Source: Alectoria sarmentosa (Eukaryota; Ascomycota; Lecanoromycetes; Lecanorales; Parmeliaceae). Taken from it: 64,000 nt of DNA. This document shows positions 48,328 through 58,930 of the stretch, piece by piece (position 1 is the stretch's first letter; each line of letters begins with the position of its first letter). The stretch is from assembly GCA_009733775.1 (NCBI GenBank), contig WOGZ01000036.1:1-64000 (forward strand), given 5' to 3'. The notes under the pieces are model-generated. The model was given only the letters and a program-made list of their open reading frames with translations, had not been told where the DNA came from and searched no databases. Position numbers and translations under genes: made by a program.

Positions 48328-49077
48328 ATGAGATTCCAAAGACCCCTGCTGCTCTTTTACATCTTGTTATCCGCAAGTCACGTTTCTAGTACCGTCGTCG
48401 TGCAAAATGCCACAGTACGTACCCTGTCTGAAAGTCTCAACAAATCAGTCCCCTTCCTAATCCTCCCGAATATCTTATCCAAGCCAACGACTAAAGCATG
48501 AACAGTACGATGATCTCACCTCTACCCCCATACTCGACACCCCCGTCGGCACCTACAAGAATCTAACCTACAACGCTTGGGTCATCGCTGGACCCCTCAC
48601 ACCCGGGGTGACCGTCGGCGGCGTCGCCAGCCAATCCCCACCAAACGCGGCGCTGAAATCCGTGGACACGCAACTGACAAACGGCAGGCCTACATTCACC
48701 ATCGTAGAGCCTTACAAGTCTTTCAGTCTCTCGGACTTTTATTTCGGCTGCCAAGTCCGTACGGACGAGAGAACCCTCGTCGTCGCCACCCAGTACGACT
48801 CTCGCTTCCTGTCGGAAGTCTTAGTCGTCGGCGCTGACGGGAGCACTTGAACAGATGCACTATTACCGTCGCCGGCTTCGAAGCCAACAACGATGAAGAG
48901 GTCGCGCTCGCATCATTCACATTCACACCGCCTCTCGAGCCACTAACTTCAGTGCCCACGATTCATGCCGTGCTTCCGGCTACCTTCCTCCTGCCGCTTT
49001 CCAATGTTACCATTGTGCAAAGCAATGAGCTGGCGGATTTGAAGGTGGATAGTCTGCGCTACGACGTATCCACTTGA
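48328..49077 (+). CDS. Secreted protein of unknown function, 198 residues
   Basis: Three exons (48,328-48,414; 48,506-48,792; 48,855-49,077) splice in frame. Introns are 91 and 62 bases with GT-AG ends, and the second has a branch-like GCTGAC. Without the second intron the frame would stop at TGA 48,847-48,849, so this splice decides the model. The N-terminus is a signal peptide (RPLLLFYILLSASHVSS). The mature part has YDDLTSTPILDTPVGTYKNL, FTIVEPYKSFSLSDFYFGC and CTITVAGFEANNDEEVALA. This layout, a Tyr-rich start, an FYFGC motif and a CTITV strand pairing two Cys, recurs in many unnamed fungal secreted proteins and suggests a beta-sandwich. No catalytic motif is seen. Confidence 0.8.
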
Positions 49078-49428
49078 CGGAGATGCCTCTTTGCAAGGCT
49101 CGCGTGAGGTATTTGAGAACTTAGGTGTGTTTGTTGCACAGGATGTATGAATTGTCTACGGAGTCGCGAATTCAATCCCTGGAAATTAGTCGTTGAGCGG
49201 AGATAGATGTAGCTTTCGTCAGTCCATGCTTGACTCGACTATGCGACTTATGGGCGAGGGCTATGAGTGGGTAAGCGTCGAAATTAAAATGTCCTCAATA
49301 CAATTGTATACGTTCCTCTTCCTCCATCCCTCCTCTCAATGTTGGAAAGTCGAGATTCCAAAAGCAATGTTTGGCCTTATCATTAAAAAGATGTTGCGTT
49401 GGGAAAAGTATGATATTCTAATGTTCTT

Positions 49429-49971
49429 TCAAGACATTTTACCCCCCAGGCGCCAGTCGATGGGATAAGTTGCATTTACACAGTTCGAAAAGACCCTCGA
49501 AGCCAACCCCCCCCCGATCTCCGTTCTCGGAAATCGGACCGAAGCGAAAGGGAGTTCTCCCACCGACATCCAATAGATAACGCAGGAACCATAGCCCCAC
49601 GCTTTCGAGTCTGTCCAGACCTGGCGCACTGAATGGTCGCCGCAGTCGATGAATCCATAGCCCGCTTTCAGGCAATCTTGCGGGTCCTCTATGGTGCGAG
49701 TCTTCTTGGCTGGGAACCGGCGGCCATCTTAGGGTTTATAGCGGGGATGATTGGTTAGCGTTGCTGTCGCGGTCTCGGGGATGGAGGCTGAGATGTTAGT
49801 CTGTGGAATGAGATCTGCTAGAATGCGATTGCTAATGGTGTTTGCAGAAAATGCGAGACGGCGTTTGCCGCGGGCGTGCGGTCAGGTGCCAGTCTGGCTG
49901 GCGGAAGGAAATGCAAATGTGCCGGCGATGAGGGCGCAGTAAAAGACGAGTGTGATTAAGGATGATGACAT
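49429..49971 (-). pseudogene. Secreted Cys-containing protein broken by two in-frame stops
   Basis: One frame of 180 codons from ATG 49,971 starts with a signal peptide (SSLITLVFYCALIAGTFAFP) and ends GGKMS at 49,429. It is interrupted by TGA at codon 30 (49,884-49,882) and TAA at codon 81 (49,731-49,729). The distal part is clearly protein-like with four Cys: PQDCLKAGYGFIDCGDHSV, WGYGSCVIYWMSVGELPFAS, VFSNCVNATYP. Neither stop can be removed by a plausible intron, because no GT donor precedes the first stop after the signal peptide. Both stops can arise by a single C-to-T change (CGA to TGA, CAA to TAA). Family not recognised. Confidence 0.65.
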
Positions 49972-50941
49972 TGTCCCATGACATGGATGTGCCAATGTCA
50001 AGATGGAGACGTATACCAGTGGATAATGAGCATGATAAGATTCCGGCACCCAGCCCGAGCAGAGAGAAAAAGGCAGATATGAAGGAGGTCGATGTCTATA
50101 TTCCGGCGCTTTTATGGGTCTTTAGTTGTCGTGATGGGTTGGGGGCTCTCTGAATTGGTGTATTGGATTATGACCTGATAGCACGTAGTCGTTGCGGCAA
50201 CCACGTGAGGCCGTACGTCAGTGAGGGCCCTTGGGAGGCTCTTTACAATAGAGTAATGCTACGTAAGAGCCATTGCAACACCGCGCTTACCCTTGAAGGT
50301 CTTATAGATAGAGGGAGGTCAACAAGGCATGTTATCACGAGTTCGTCTGCTGCGGCATATCACTGTTCATCTGCATTATTGGTTCAAAAATCCGTATCTA
50401 CTTGACGGCCCATCAAGATGTCAGGTAACGAGAAGAATTGTAAATGGGATCCGCTGTGTCTAAGGTTTCCCAACTTGTCAAGGCTTACCACGTGGTCGGA
50501 AAAAGAAGAATCTGTGAAGCCGAGACGAGACTAACGAGATATTGTGAAGATACTGGGCATAGTACGACGCTGTGTGAATCAGTCAAAAGGTGAGGAAAAG
50601 AAAAAGATCCATCTTAGATCTTGGGCGTAGCGTTCCATCTGGTAGAAAGGGATAGAAGGTTTGAGCGTTTGCATTGAGGTAGAATCGTCAGCGCCAACGG
50701 GAAAGGTTGCGATAGGAAATCAGCAGGGGTCAAGTCCTGGGAAAAGGTTGGGCGTGGACGGTAGATGCGACATGCGCAAAATGGGATGTACGCGTACATG
50801 GTTCATGTTGCTTTGAAAGAAGCGGCCGCGCAGATTTTCAATTTGCACGCGACGAAGAGGGAAGATAAGGAACAGGGCCGGTGAAAGATCATTCGGGAAT
50901 GGAACGATGATGTTGAGACTGCTCTGTATCGTTTCATCGCG
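49972..50941. other. Intergenic region, no gene supported
   Basis: Short frames on both strands without motifs. It separates two minus-strand loci, so its right part follows the protease gene and its left part would hold the promoter of the dead secreted-protein gene. Confidence 0.45.
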
Positions 50942-52034
50942 CTAAGTTGGCCACGGCGCCGGCGTGACGATGTTTGTTAGATTCACATCTGTCCTCGTCG
51001 ATTCATTGCCAATGGACTGCCCTCCATAGACAGACGCATTTGGGGATTCTGAGCCATCAATCAAGGTCGTGTTTGCATAGACTTCCATCAATTCAACGCT
51101 ACCGCCGCGGATTGGCACAGTGCCGCTGAAAGATGGCCTACGCCCTTGTGGAAAGTTTGTGCATCCTAACCGAATGTCTGCAACACGTTTGTTAGCACGG
51201 TCGAATGGCTGGGAAGTTAAAATGATAGGCCATAGAAAGGGCTCAAGTCAAAGTCATGACGATCAACTCACTGGCAGCATAAAAAACAAAGTTCTGCGCG
51301 TTGCCCACAGCGCTGCTGGCAGCCAACGACATGCAGTCATTAGCAGTCGAGACATCCGATAAGGCCCCAGTACTGGCATAGATGTAAGCATGCGCCAGCT
51401 CATGCAATATCACCCAAAGTTGATAATTGACCAGACGCCCGCCATTGTTCCGGAAGCGGTTGAAGTGCGGGTCCACTGTCAAGCAAGACGATTTTGACGA
51501 CGTGGGAATAGCCGCGTACGTCCAGAAAGAGGGACACAGAGCGATCGAGTTGTTGAGAAATCTTGTGCCAAAGATACCGAAAGCATGTACTGGACTTCTT
51601 TTGCAGACTACGTATGCGTCAATCTGTGTTCCTCCCAGACCACCAGCTTCTAACGACCATGTAATTTGATCATAGTCTGTGACGCACACAAATTGGGGGG
51701 TGATTGGTGTTCCAAAAACTTCAGGGGGGGCATTCTTGATACCATGGGGTCCGGGAGAGAAGGGCGCGCCTGTTGCGATATTCGAGAGTATGTTGTACAC
51801 ACTCGGAGCGAAAGCAATATTTTTGAAAAATGTAGTATATGCGGGGCTGGATTTAGGTAGGGAAACGTCACTGAGAACCGGCTGGAGTGCAGCAATAAGG
51901 GTGTCGATAAGAGTAGAGACCCCTGAGGTTTTGGTGCCGCAGTTGTATATATGGTAAGGCCCCGTTCTGACACCTTCCATAGCTGCAACGAGTATCAGTA
52001 TTGGTGTCCGGGCAGACAAACGGGAAACTTGCAT
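50942..52034 (-). CDS. Secreted zinc metalloprotease, deuterolysin (M35)-like
   Basis: Two exons (52,034-51,272 and 51,177-50,942) with a 94-base GT-AG intron encode 332 residues. I prefer ATG 52,034 because it begins a short signal sequence (RTPILILVAAM) directly before the mature start PYHIYNCGTK; an in-frame ATG 33 codons upstream would bury it. The zinc site VILHELAHAYIYA supplies His211, Glu212 and His215. Downstream, the sequence VSTANDCMSLAASSAVGNAQ and NFVFYAA matches the Cys and Asn-Ala-x-Asn-aromatic motifs seen after the active site in M35-like peptidases. The expected third ligand Asp is probably LSDVS or NDC. It has a Cys-rich body and a C-terminal tail rich in N-glycosylation sequons (NTT, NAS, NES, NLT). 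It probably degrades extracellular protein. It is intact as read. Confidence 0.8.
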
Positions 52035-54109
52035 GCTATATACTGAGGTCTTGCGTATGCTGTGCTCAACAGACTCAGAAACAGCCAGCATCGCTCTATG
52101 AAAGATTTCTGCATCCCGAAGATGTTGAAGCATGAATCACCCCTAGTAAATGAGAATGCAATATCTGGCGAAGTGCATAGGTTTTACGAGAGGTGGGGAG
52201 GTATATTTTCGCGTGTACGCAAGCTTTTCGCATGGAAGAAACGGAGATTAGACTGACGCTGCAACGCAACCATGTTGAAGCCGTTACTTTGCGAAGCATG
52301 TCGCATGTTTGCTATTAACAATTGAGCCTGAGATTAGCGCGCAAGACCCAATATAAAAATCTGCGCCAGAGCCGCCCCAGCAAAATTGGCAACTCAAAAA
52401 GAAGGTAGATCACGAAATTGCTTGTTAAATAATAACGCGAACCATGCTCGCAAGGTAAAAACGTTCAGCTCTATATACCTACCCTAGCATCTCTACTTCC
52501 TCGTATGTTTCAGGCCAACCCTTCAGTGCTCTGAGATATCCTATGAGGGAAATGGCTCTGGTGCCAGACACGTTCGATATTTCAGTCGGACATTGCCGCG
52601 GCAGGCGTCTACATCTAAGGGATCCGCCAGCCCCTTTCACAGAGTCTAGATCCGACATGACGACAGATTCCAGGTTCGGATGACGCTCCGCTTGTGCGCG
52701 GCAACCTCGACGAGCCAGGAGCAGTCTGAAAAGCTTGTCTCTGTGTACTATAGCTTAGCAAAGTTGCCGGTGTGGAGACGATCGGCGGAATGGAAAGGGC
52801 CTTCGTTCAAATTGAAATCAACCTGAAACCCCAAAGTCATAAGCTTTGGATAAGCAAGTCCAGGATTCAATATACCATGAATTCGTCACTTTTCGACGGC
52901 AAAAGGGCCCAGAACCCATTACAAGCCTCATTGGGATCTGCCAAATCAAAGAAGAAAGAGCTTGACACGACATCCCCTCGGAGTGCCCTGCAACCTGTGA
53001 GGTCTAGTTTCGAGCCGTCATGGCGAGGTCACCCGACGGCATCAACAGTAATGATGAATTTTCCTGGGCTGGGACGGAGTACGAGTGTCATGTCGCGGAC
53101 CGCGGCGAGATTTTACTATTCATCTCATGCTTGTTTCTATTATTGAACGGCTTCCGGAATCTTCCTGGCATGATAAAATGTAAGGATGTGGGTCGTCAAG
53201 GAAAGAAGAGTGAGCAATCCATATGTCGGTTTGCAGGAGTCCAGCAGATATTGTTATGAACAATAATCGATGCTCGTATGACGGAACCTGCGTGATTTTC
53301 GGTTTCGCGGGTTTCCTAGATCCCATTAACGTTCAGGCTCTGAATGTTGGGAAGCTTCAGGGAACGAAAGATCTATGACACCGACATAGTAGGGAGATAA
53401 AGCTCCAGACTGCGCAATATAGGGAGTGGACCTTAGTAAAGGGCTGGTAGACTCCAACCATTCGAATCTGAAGGCAGGCGCGGGTCAATCTCCAGTTGGT
53501 GTAAGGACTTGAGCCTTGTGAGAAGACCGTTAAGAATCTGACAGGTCTTGAGGGTTCCATGGATACTCATGCCAGAGCATGAGAGATGGGCCTCGTGGGT
53601 ATGCTCTGCAATCTCGGGTCGCCCAATGCAGGTTCTTACGAACACCTGATAACGCTCGAAGTTCACAGTGTACCATTGAAAGTGGATGTCCCGTGGCAAC
53701 ACAACGCGAACCAAGTCTCCCAACCAACAGGATACAAGGTCGCAGGGCTCCCAATGGTCCGCCCCCAACGGACGGACCATTAGGACGAGCATGTCCAATG
53801 GACCGTCCGTCTATAGACAGTCCAGGTGCTCGAACGGACGGTCTGAAATGATTTTCCGATGATCATAGCTGTAGGTGTATTTTGTCATGAATTTCTGAGC
53901 ATGATAGGGGTACTTTAGGTTGTAGTTAGGCTGACGTGTAATTTGTTTTCTCTTACGAGGGCGCTATGCTTCTTTGAGAATCTTACTAACTGATTTGATG
54001 TTAGATCCTGAGGACGATTTCGAGAGTTTGGACGCGAGTTGGTACGTGGTTTTGGCTTGGCTTGGATTGGCTTGGCTGATGGGATGAAGCTGATCTATAT
54101 AAGGGAGTG

Positions 54110-54112
<3 letters not shown>

Positions 54113-54165
<53 letters not shown>
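54113..54165 (+). repeat. (CT)n followed by (GT)n microsatellite
   Basis: About 22 CT units (54,113-54,156) and then five GT units. Likely length-polymorphic. Confidence 0.95.
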
Positions 54166-54166
<1 letters not shown>

Positions 54167-54597
54167 TTGTGTGAGTATGGATCATTCTCAAATCAACGAA
54201 AAGGACCCGTGGGCTTTTCGAGGGCAAGAAGGAAGGGGCTTGGAGTAATTTGAGATTGAGAGGTTGAGAGATGCATGCGTGCATCGAGCGTACGGAGGAT
54301 AGAGTATGAAGACGGTTTTGCCGAAGGGGTAAGTTGTAGGCTTCGCATGAATGCGGTAAACTGTTGTGCCTTTTGTGTAAACTTTTTGCTGTCTTGAGCA
54401 AGCTGGGTTTGATCGCCGACTTTCGAGGGGTGCGGTATTTGGAAGGGTTCGCTACTCAGAGGCGTGAGGTCTTTCGAGGAGCGCGACGACGACGACGAAT
54501 TGAGCATATTATGTTGTTCCTTTTGAGCTCAGCGGTTTGCTTCTTCCGAGCATGGTTCCAAGTTCCTAGCGTGAGGTTTCCAGGGAATAGCTCCTTG

Positions 54598-54641
54598 CTT
54601 CCTTCCTTCCTTCCTTCCTTCCTTCCTTCCTTCCTTCCTTC
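54598..54641 (+). repeat. (TTCC)n microsatellite
   Basis: Eleven near-perfect TTCC units, just downstream of the RNA polymerase III C11 relic. Confidence 0.95.
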
Positions 54642-54715
54642 ATAGCACAGTCTTTTCTTCCCACTGTAGCATACTCTTCTCCTTCCCACTCCACCCCACG
54701 CCGCCCCGGATCCGT

Positions 54716-55472
54716 TCAACTCTTTCCACCGCTACGCACATGTCGTACACCTTTGACGCCCGTATCAGCCATCCCTCCTTCCATCAATGAAAACGAAAGG
54801 ACACCAACAAACGCACCTTGTAGGATGTAGTCATGGGCTCGTCGGCGCTTCGGATTTGTACTTGGTAGAAGGCGGAGGAGCCATCGCAGTTTTCGCGAGG
54901 GTATTGTGCTGTGGGAGAGATGCAATGTTAGCGTAAGATGATGCCGGAGGTGAAGGTAGAGGTGTTGAATTGGAGCGCGCTTTGCTGGTTCGAAAGGTTC
55001 GGGACCGAGGTGGGAGTGGGAGGTCTGCGAGACGGTAATGCTTTCAGAGGTCTTGGCGAGGAGATATCTCCCCAGAGCTTCTGAGTTACACTGCTCTTCC
55101 ATGCCCCCACTTTTCCCGAAACTCGTATCCAATCCTATCCCATATCTCGTCCCCCCTCCCCTCCCGGCAACCCCACCCGTGTGCACCTCCCCCTCCTTCC
55201 CCCAAAACAACCCCACTGAAGGAAAACCAAAATCGACTCATTATCCGCCTTACTTACATTCTCCACCTCCTTCCTCTTTATCTCCCTCCGCTCAAGGTAT
55301 TTCTGGTGTATGAAATCGGTAGGGACACGAGCGGTATTCGAGGCGGTTTTGTCCTTCAGGAGAAAGAGACGCTGGTGGGGGGGCGAGAGGCGGTGAGGTC
55401 AGGAATGGCAGACTGTGAGAAACTGGTACGATATTTGGGTGGGCTTTTGGGAGGGGGATGACAGAGGAGCAT
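54716..55472 (-). pseudogene. Relic of RNA polymerase III subunit C11 (RPC11/POLR3K-like)
   Basis: Fragments of this short zinc-ribbon subunit occur in the right order and spacing on the minus strand. A start MLL appears at 55,472. Then GQNRLEYRSCPYRF at ~55,360-55,320 matches the family's N-terminal ribbon (RF-x-C-x-TCPY). IHQKYLERREIKRKEVEN at ~55,312-55,258, in the next frame, is followed by a GTAAGT intron donor. NCDGSSAFYQVQIRSADE and then PMTTSYK at ~54,905-54,821 match the catalytic-hairpin motif RSADEPMTTFYKC, and RCTTCA, stop, RWKE at ~54,745-54,720 matches the last CxxCGHxW ribbon. C11 mediates transcript cleavage and termination. Frame changes, a stop in the last ribbon and a Phe-to-Ser change in the hairpin indicate decay, unless the GC-rich sequence is misassembled. 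Confidence 0.7.
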
Positions 55473-55725
55473 CGTGGTATTGGTGGGTTGGAGTGTGGTG
55501 TGGACATCTAAGAGGAGTTGAGTGTGGGGGTGTGAGTGATGCCAAGAAACCTTAGAAGACAACATTCAGCGGTATTCTGTGTCCATTTACTGTCGTCACA
55601 GCGAATACATCATATATGAGACTATGGCCCATGTTAGACATCTTACGTGGCGGGAGGACATTTGCAGACTCCAATCTACAATCATTCATTACATACAGCT
55701 CTAAATTACTACTCATAACCGTCTC

Positions 55726-56100
55726 TCAGAATATCACGAACGGTCGAAATGCCATGTCCAAGGACAGCAGTGCCACAGGCACGGCGAAGGCGGAGTAGAG
55801 GCCTACTCTATTGTACTTATCAGATTCATTTGAGTCGGCGCAAGAGCCCTCCAGCGATGGTCTATCAGACCCATTTGAGATCAGAATCAATGGAATCAAA
55901 AAGCCTACAGGACACCTCCGATCAATGGTCCGAGTAGTATGACCCATATCATAGCCATACTGCTAAATCCAAAGGCTTTCGGGAAAGATTCTTTGGGGAC
56001 AGATTCAACGAGTAAAGTGAATCCAATGACGCGCACCGCAGCTCCAGAAACACCTTGCAGAGCTCTGTGTTGCGAGAACAGATTGCGGAGCGAAATAATT
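55726..56100 (-). pseudogene. Fragment of an MFS transporter truncated at the copia LTR
   Basis: From the LTR edge, one frame reads RALQGVSGAAVRVIGFTL, then LVESVPKESFPKAFGFSSMA, then MIWVILLGPLIGGVL and stop. This matches the helix-4 (RxLQGxSxA) and helix-5 (LGPxxGG) motifs of DHA1-type drug/amine transporters. Another frame continues VGLYSAFAVPVALLSLDMAF, matching helix 6 (GYYxxFA, LDxxxR). The stops and frame break show decay. Helices 1-3 are missing, replaced by the retrotransposon that begins at about 56,111. Confidence 0.75.
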
Positions 56101-56110
56101 AATAGTCGAG

Positions 56111-56394
56111 TGGTTTCAATAGTAATAGATTGTGATTATGATTATGATAATGATCGTATTTAAACAGCATAAAGAGAAAAGCATGAAAACGATCATGATC
56201 CAATTTATATAAAACAAAGGGGCCTCGAAATCGGACTTAAACAATTATCGAATTTCTATAGATTCCTTATCGAAAAGTGGCGAACTCAGAAATATTACTT
56301 TTATGATCATTTGTCGAACTCATATGATTCATATAAGTTTTTCATATGACACATATAAGCGAGTTTATTATTTAATGAATGAATTTAAACAACA
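56111..56394 (-). repeat. LTR of the Ty1/copia element
   Basis: On the minus strand, the purine tract AAAAAGAGAA (ending at 56,395) is followed directly by TGTTGTTTAAATTC, the expected polypurine tract and LTR start. The far end is placed at 56,111 by a terminal CCA next to the truncated transporter gene; this end is less sure. The LTR is much less mutated than the internal part. The second LTR is not in the window. Confidence 0.55.
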
Positions 56395-56449
56395 TTCTCT
56401 TTTTATGAATTCGCTTATTTCGATTAATAAAGATTATACACATTTATTA

Positions 56450-58470
56450 ATCGTTTACATCGTTTAAAAAACTATTTGATTAAAAATTTAAATGAATATA
56501 TTTGCGATTTAATCGTTTATAAATACGAAATTTATAATAATTTCATTATTGATTAAGATTTTTCGCACGTAATAATATTAAATATCGATATATTTAATGC
56601 GTTAATAATATTTAAGATTTTTAATGAGAGTAAAACTATTTTTATTATTATCGAATAAATAAATCGAATCGTTTTTAAGGGTTCGAAAATATAATTTTTG
56701 AAATTATCGTGTAATTCATATTATTATTTTAATAATTTCGATGAAAATAACGTATTTAGTTTTAATAATAAATGTAACGACATTTTTTTGTTTTTTATTA
56801 TTTTAAATATAAACCGCTTGATTTTATAATAAGATATATTTATAAATAAATTTCTTATTCGCTTTATCGTTATCATAAATCGAATTTGAATAAATGATAA
56901 AATGTTCTTTTTTATGAAATTATAAATTATATTTAATAATATCGACGATGTATTTGAATATTCGATTAATTGTATTCAAATAACGCACAATAAAATCATA
57001 ATAAAATTAACTTAATTTATCGATCGCAAAGGCTAAATTAAATCGTGTATTAATCATAAAATATATAAGACTTTTAATGCGTTTTTAATAATTTAATTAA
57101 TTAATGCGTTCTTCGTCGAAACGCGTAATTTTGATTATTTTGTATTTATCGAATAATATAACGATCGAAATGTATTATTTCATTTTATACTCGTGAAAAA
57201 TCTTTTTAACGTATTATAATTAATTAAGAATCAAAATAATAACGATATGATGTATTTGAATATCGAGTATTTTATTGATTAAGTCGAAGTTTTTCATTTT
57301 GAAAAATATCTTAATATCGTTTTTGATAATGTTTATTAAAATCTCGATTATAATAAAAATGAAAATATTGTCGATATAAAAAGCGATGATAATTAATTTT
57401 GAATTTATGATTCGAATATAAATACATTTATTCGAGAATATAAATTTGAATCTCATTTTAATAATGATCTTTTCGAATTTCATATTTTAAATACGAATCG
57501 ATTATTTAAAATCGTATAATTCTTTTAATAAGCGAAGTATTTTGTTATTAATAACATTTAAATATTCGAGCGATATTATTATATAAATCTCGTTATATAA
57601 ATCGCTATTAAAATACGCGTTATTGACGTTTAATTAATAAATTAATAAGTTCAAATAGATTATTAAGATGAATAATAATCTTAATAATTCAAATTTAAAA
57701 ATAAATGCGAACGTTTCATCGTAATTTATTTTTTTTATTTATAAATATTTTCGAGCAATTAATTTTATTTTATATTAATCGATAATTTTATCGAAATTAT
57801 ATTTAATTTTAAATACTTATTTGCAATTAATAAGTTTGCGCTCGATGAATAAATTATTAAATTTTTAAATATTATTAATTATCAAATTAATAATTTGTTT
57901 GACGATAACAAACTTTCATTTAAGCGTATTAAATTCGTTAATGATTTTTTTATAAATTATAAATTCGATATATTATACGATATATGTTTAATTTTTGAAA
58001 TTAAAGATTTTATCGAATTTTACACGATTGTTCGTTTTATAAATATATAACGATTTGATAAATATAATTGTAAACTTTATAAAGCGTTATATATTATTTT
58101 TTGATATGAGAATAAATATTAAGTTTGTAATAATAACATTTAAAATTAAATTAAATTTGATTTAAAAAGTCGAAATTTCGATCATTCGACGTTTATTTAA
58201 GATTTTCGAAATTTCATTAATTGCGAAAAAAGAAGTTCTTTTATTGTCATTATTTAATAAACGAGATTGCGAATCTTTTTCATAATGATTGAAGATTATT
58301 TGATGAAAGTTTCTCTTTAATATTAACTTTCTCAAATCATCATTTTATTCGTTTATCGATAACGATATGATGTTATCAATTAAGGCCTTATCGTTCTTTT
58401 GATTATCGTCGTTATTAAATATATATTTATTCATTACCTCGACGGCATTATTAATAATATCGTCGTCGTT
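56450..58470 (-). mobile_element. Ty1/copia polyprotein 3' half: reverse transcriptase and RNase H (RIP-mutated)
   Basis: RT begins near 57,650 with VNNAYFNSDLYNEIYI (copia DVxxAFLNGxL), then LKELYDFK, stop, and SNKCIYIR. The catalytic box reads FYIDNIFIF at ~57,390, where family members have YVDD: Asp-to-Asn is a RIP-type change that kills the enzyme. KNDIKIFFKMKNFDLINKIL follows. RNase H ends at ~56,455 with LFDNNKNSFTLIKN, RIKYIDI, stop, YYYV, matching the copia KHIDVRYHF motif. The direction and family are clear. The 5' part is missing because the gypsy LTR interrupts at 58,471. Confidence 0.8.
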
Positions 58471-58645
58471 TGTAATAACAATATGAGAATAAGGTCGTAG
58501 TGTGTAATAAGCTTGGTTCTTTCTATCTAGAAATCTAGCTATTTGTAATGCTGAGCTAAAGATCTTATCGAGATACTTTCTTGACAGGCAAACCTCCTTG
58601 ACAAGGCAAATACCTTATCAAACCTACATGCTTACCGTGATAACA
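58471..58645 (-). repeat. 3' LTR of the Ty3/gypsy element
   Basis: 175 bases with TG...CA ends. On the minus strand it starts TGTTATCACGG and ends TTGTTATTACA, so the termini are an imperfect inverted repeat. It begins about 50 bases after the polyprotein stop at 58,697. It is scarcely touched by RIP, in contrast to sequence on its left. The matching 5' LTR would lie beyond 64,000. Confidence 0.65.
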
Positions 58646-58795
58646 TCTCATAAACAAAAAAAATGCAGAGCGACCTCGCTATGAAAACATATTGAATCAA
58701 TCTCTGCCGGCAATCCTTGCGCTCCTTCGTAAAACCAACCCTTGAAAAGTCGGCGACGTCGTAGAAGTCGGCGACGTCGTAATGTCAGCGATGTC

Positions 58796-58930
58796 CGAAG
58801 CATTCGGAACAGAAGTCGGCGCCGTGATCTGGCGTCCTTCAGGAATCGGATTTCTCAAAGTAGAAGCATTCGGAACAGAAGTCGGCGCCGTGATCTGGCG
58901 TCCTTCAGAAACCGGATTTCTCGTCGGAAT
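58796..58930 (-). repeat. 66-bp tandem repeat in the gypsy C-terminal tail
   Basis: Two copies of a 66-base unit (CATTCGGAACAGAAGTCGGC at 58,801 and 58,867) encode EGRQITAPTSVPNAS twice. The frame is open and GC-normal, unlike surrounding element sequence. Confidence 0.9.

Larger units (their letters stand above)
52035..54715. other. Region without a confident gene; inverted repeat and one doubtful split gene
   Basis: An inverted repeat (GGACGGACCATT and AATGGACCGTCC, one mismatch) lies at about 53,770-53,807. Minus-strand fragments at 54,507-54,193 (HPSKVGDQTQLAQDSKKF) and 54,050-53,964 (KLSKSSSGSNIKSVSKILKE) could be exons of a small coiled-coil protein, separated by the CT microsatellite. 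I could not find a splice join, so no gene is called. A 125-codon frame at 52,772-53,146 (+) has no motif. Confidence 0.3.

Noticed and set aside
48847..49077. Separate small gene starting with TTG
   Set aside because: It is the third exon of the secreted-protein gene: GT-AG intron 48,793-48,854 restores one frame.
53968..54507. Small coiled-coil gene split by the CT microsatellite
   Set aside because: Two minus-strand fragments look protein-like, but no GT-AG pair joins them in frame.
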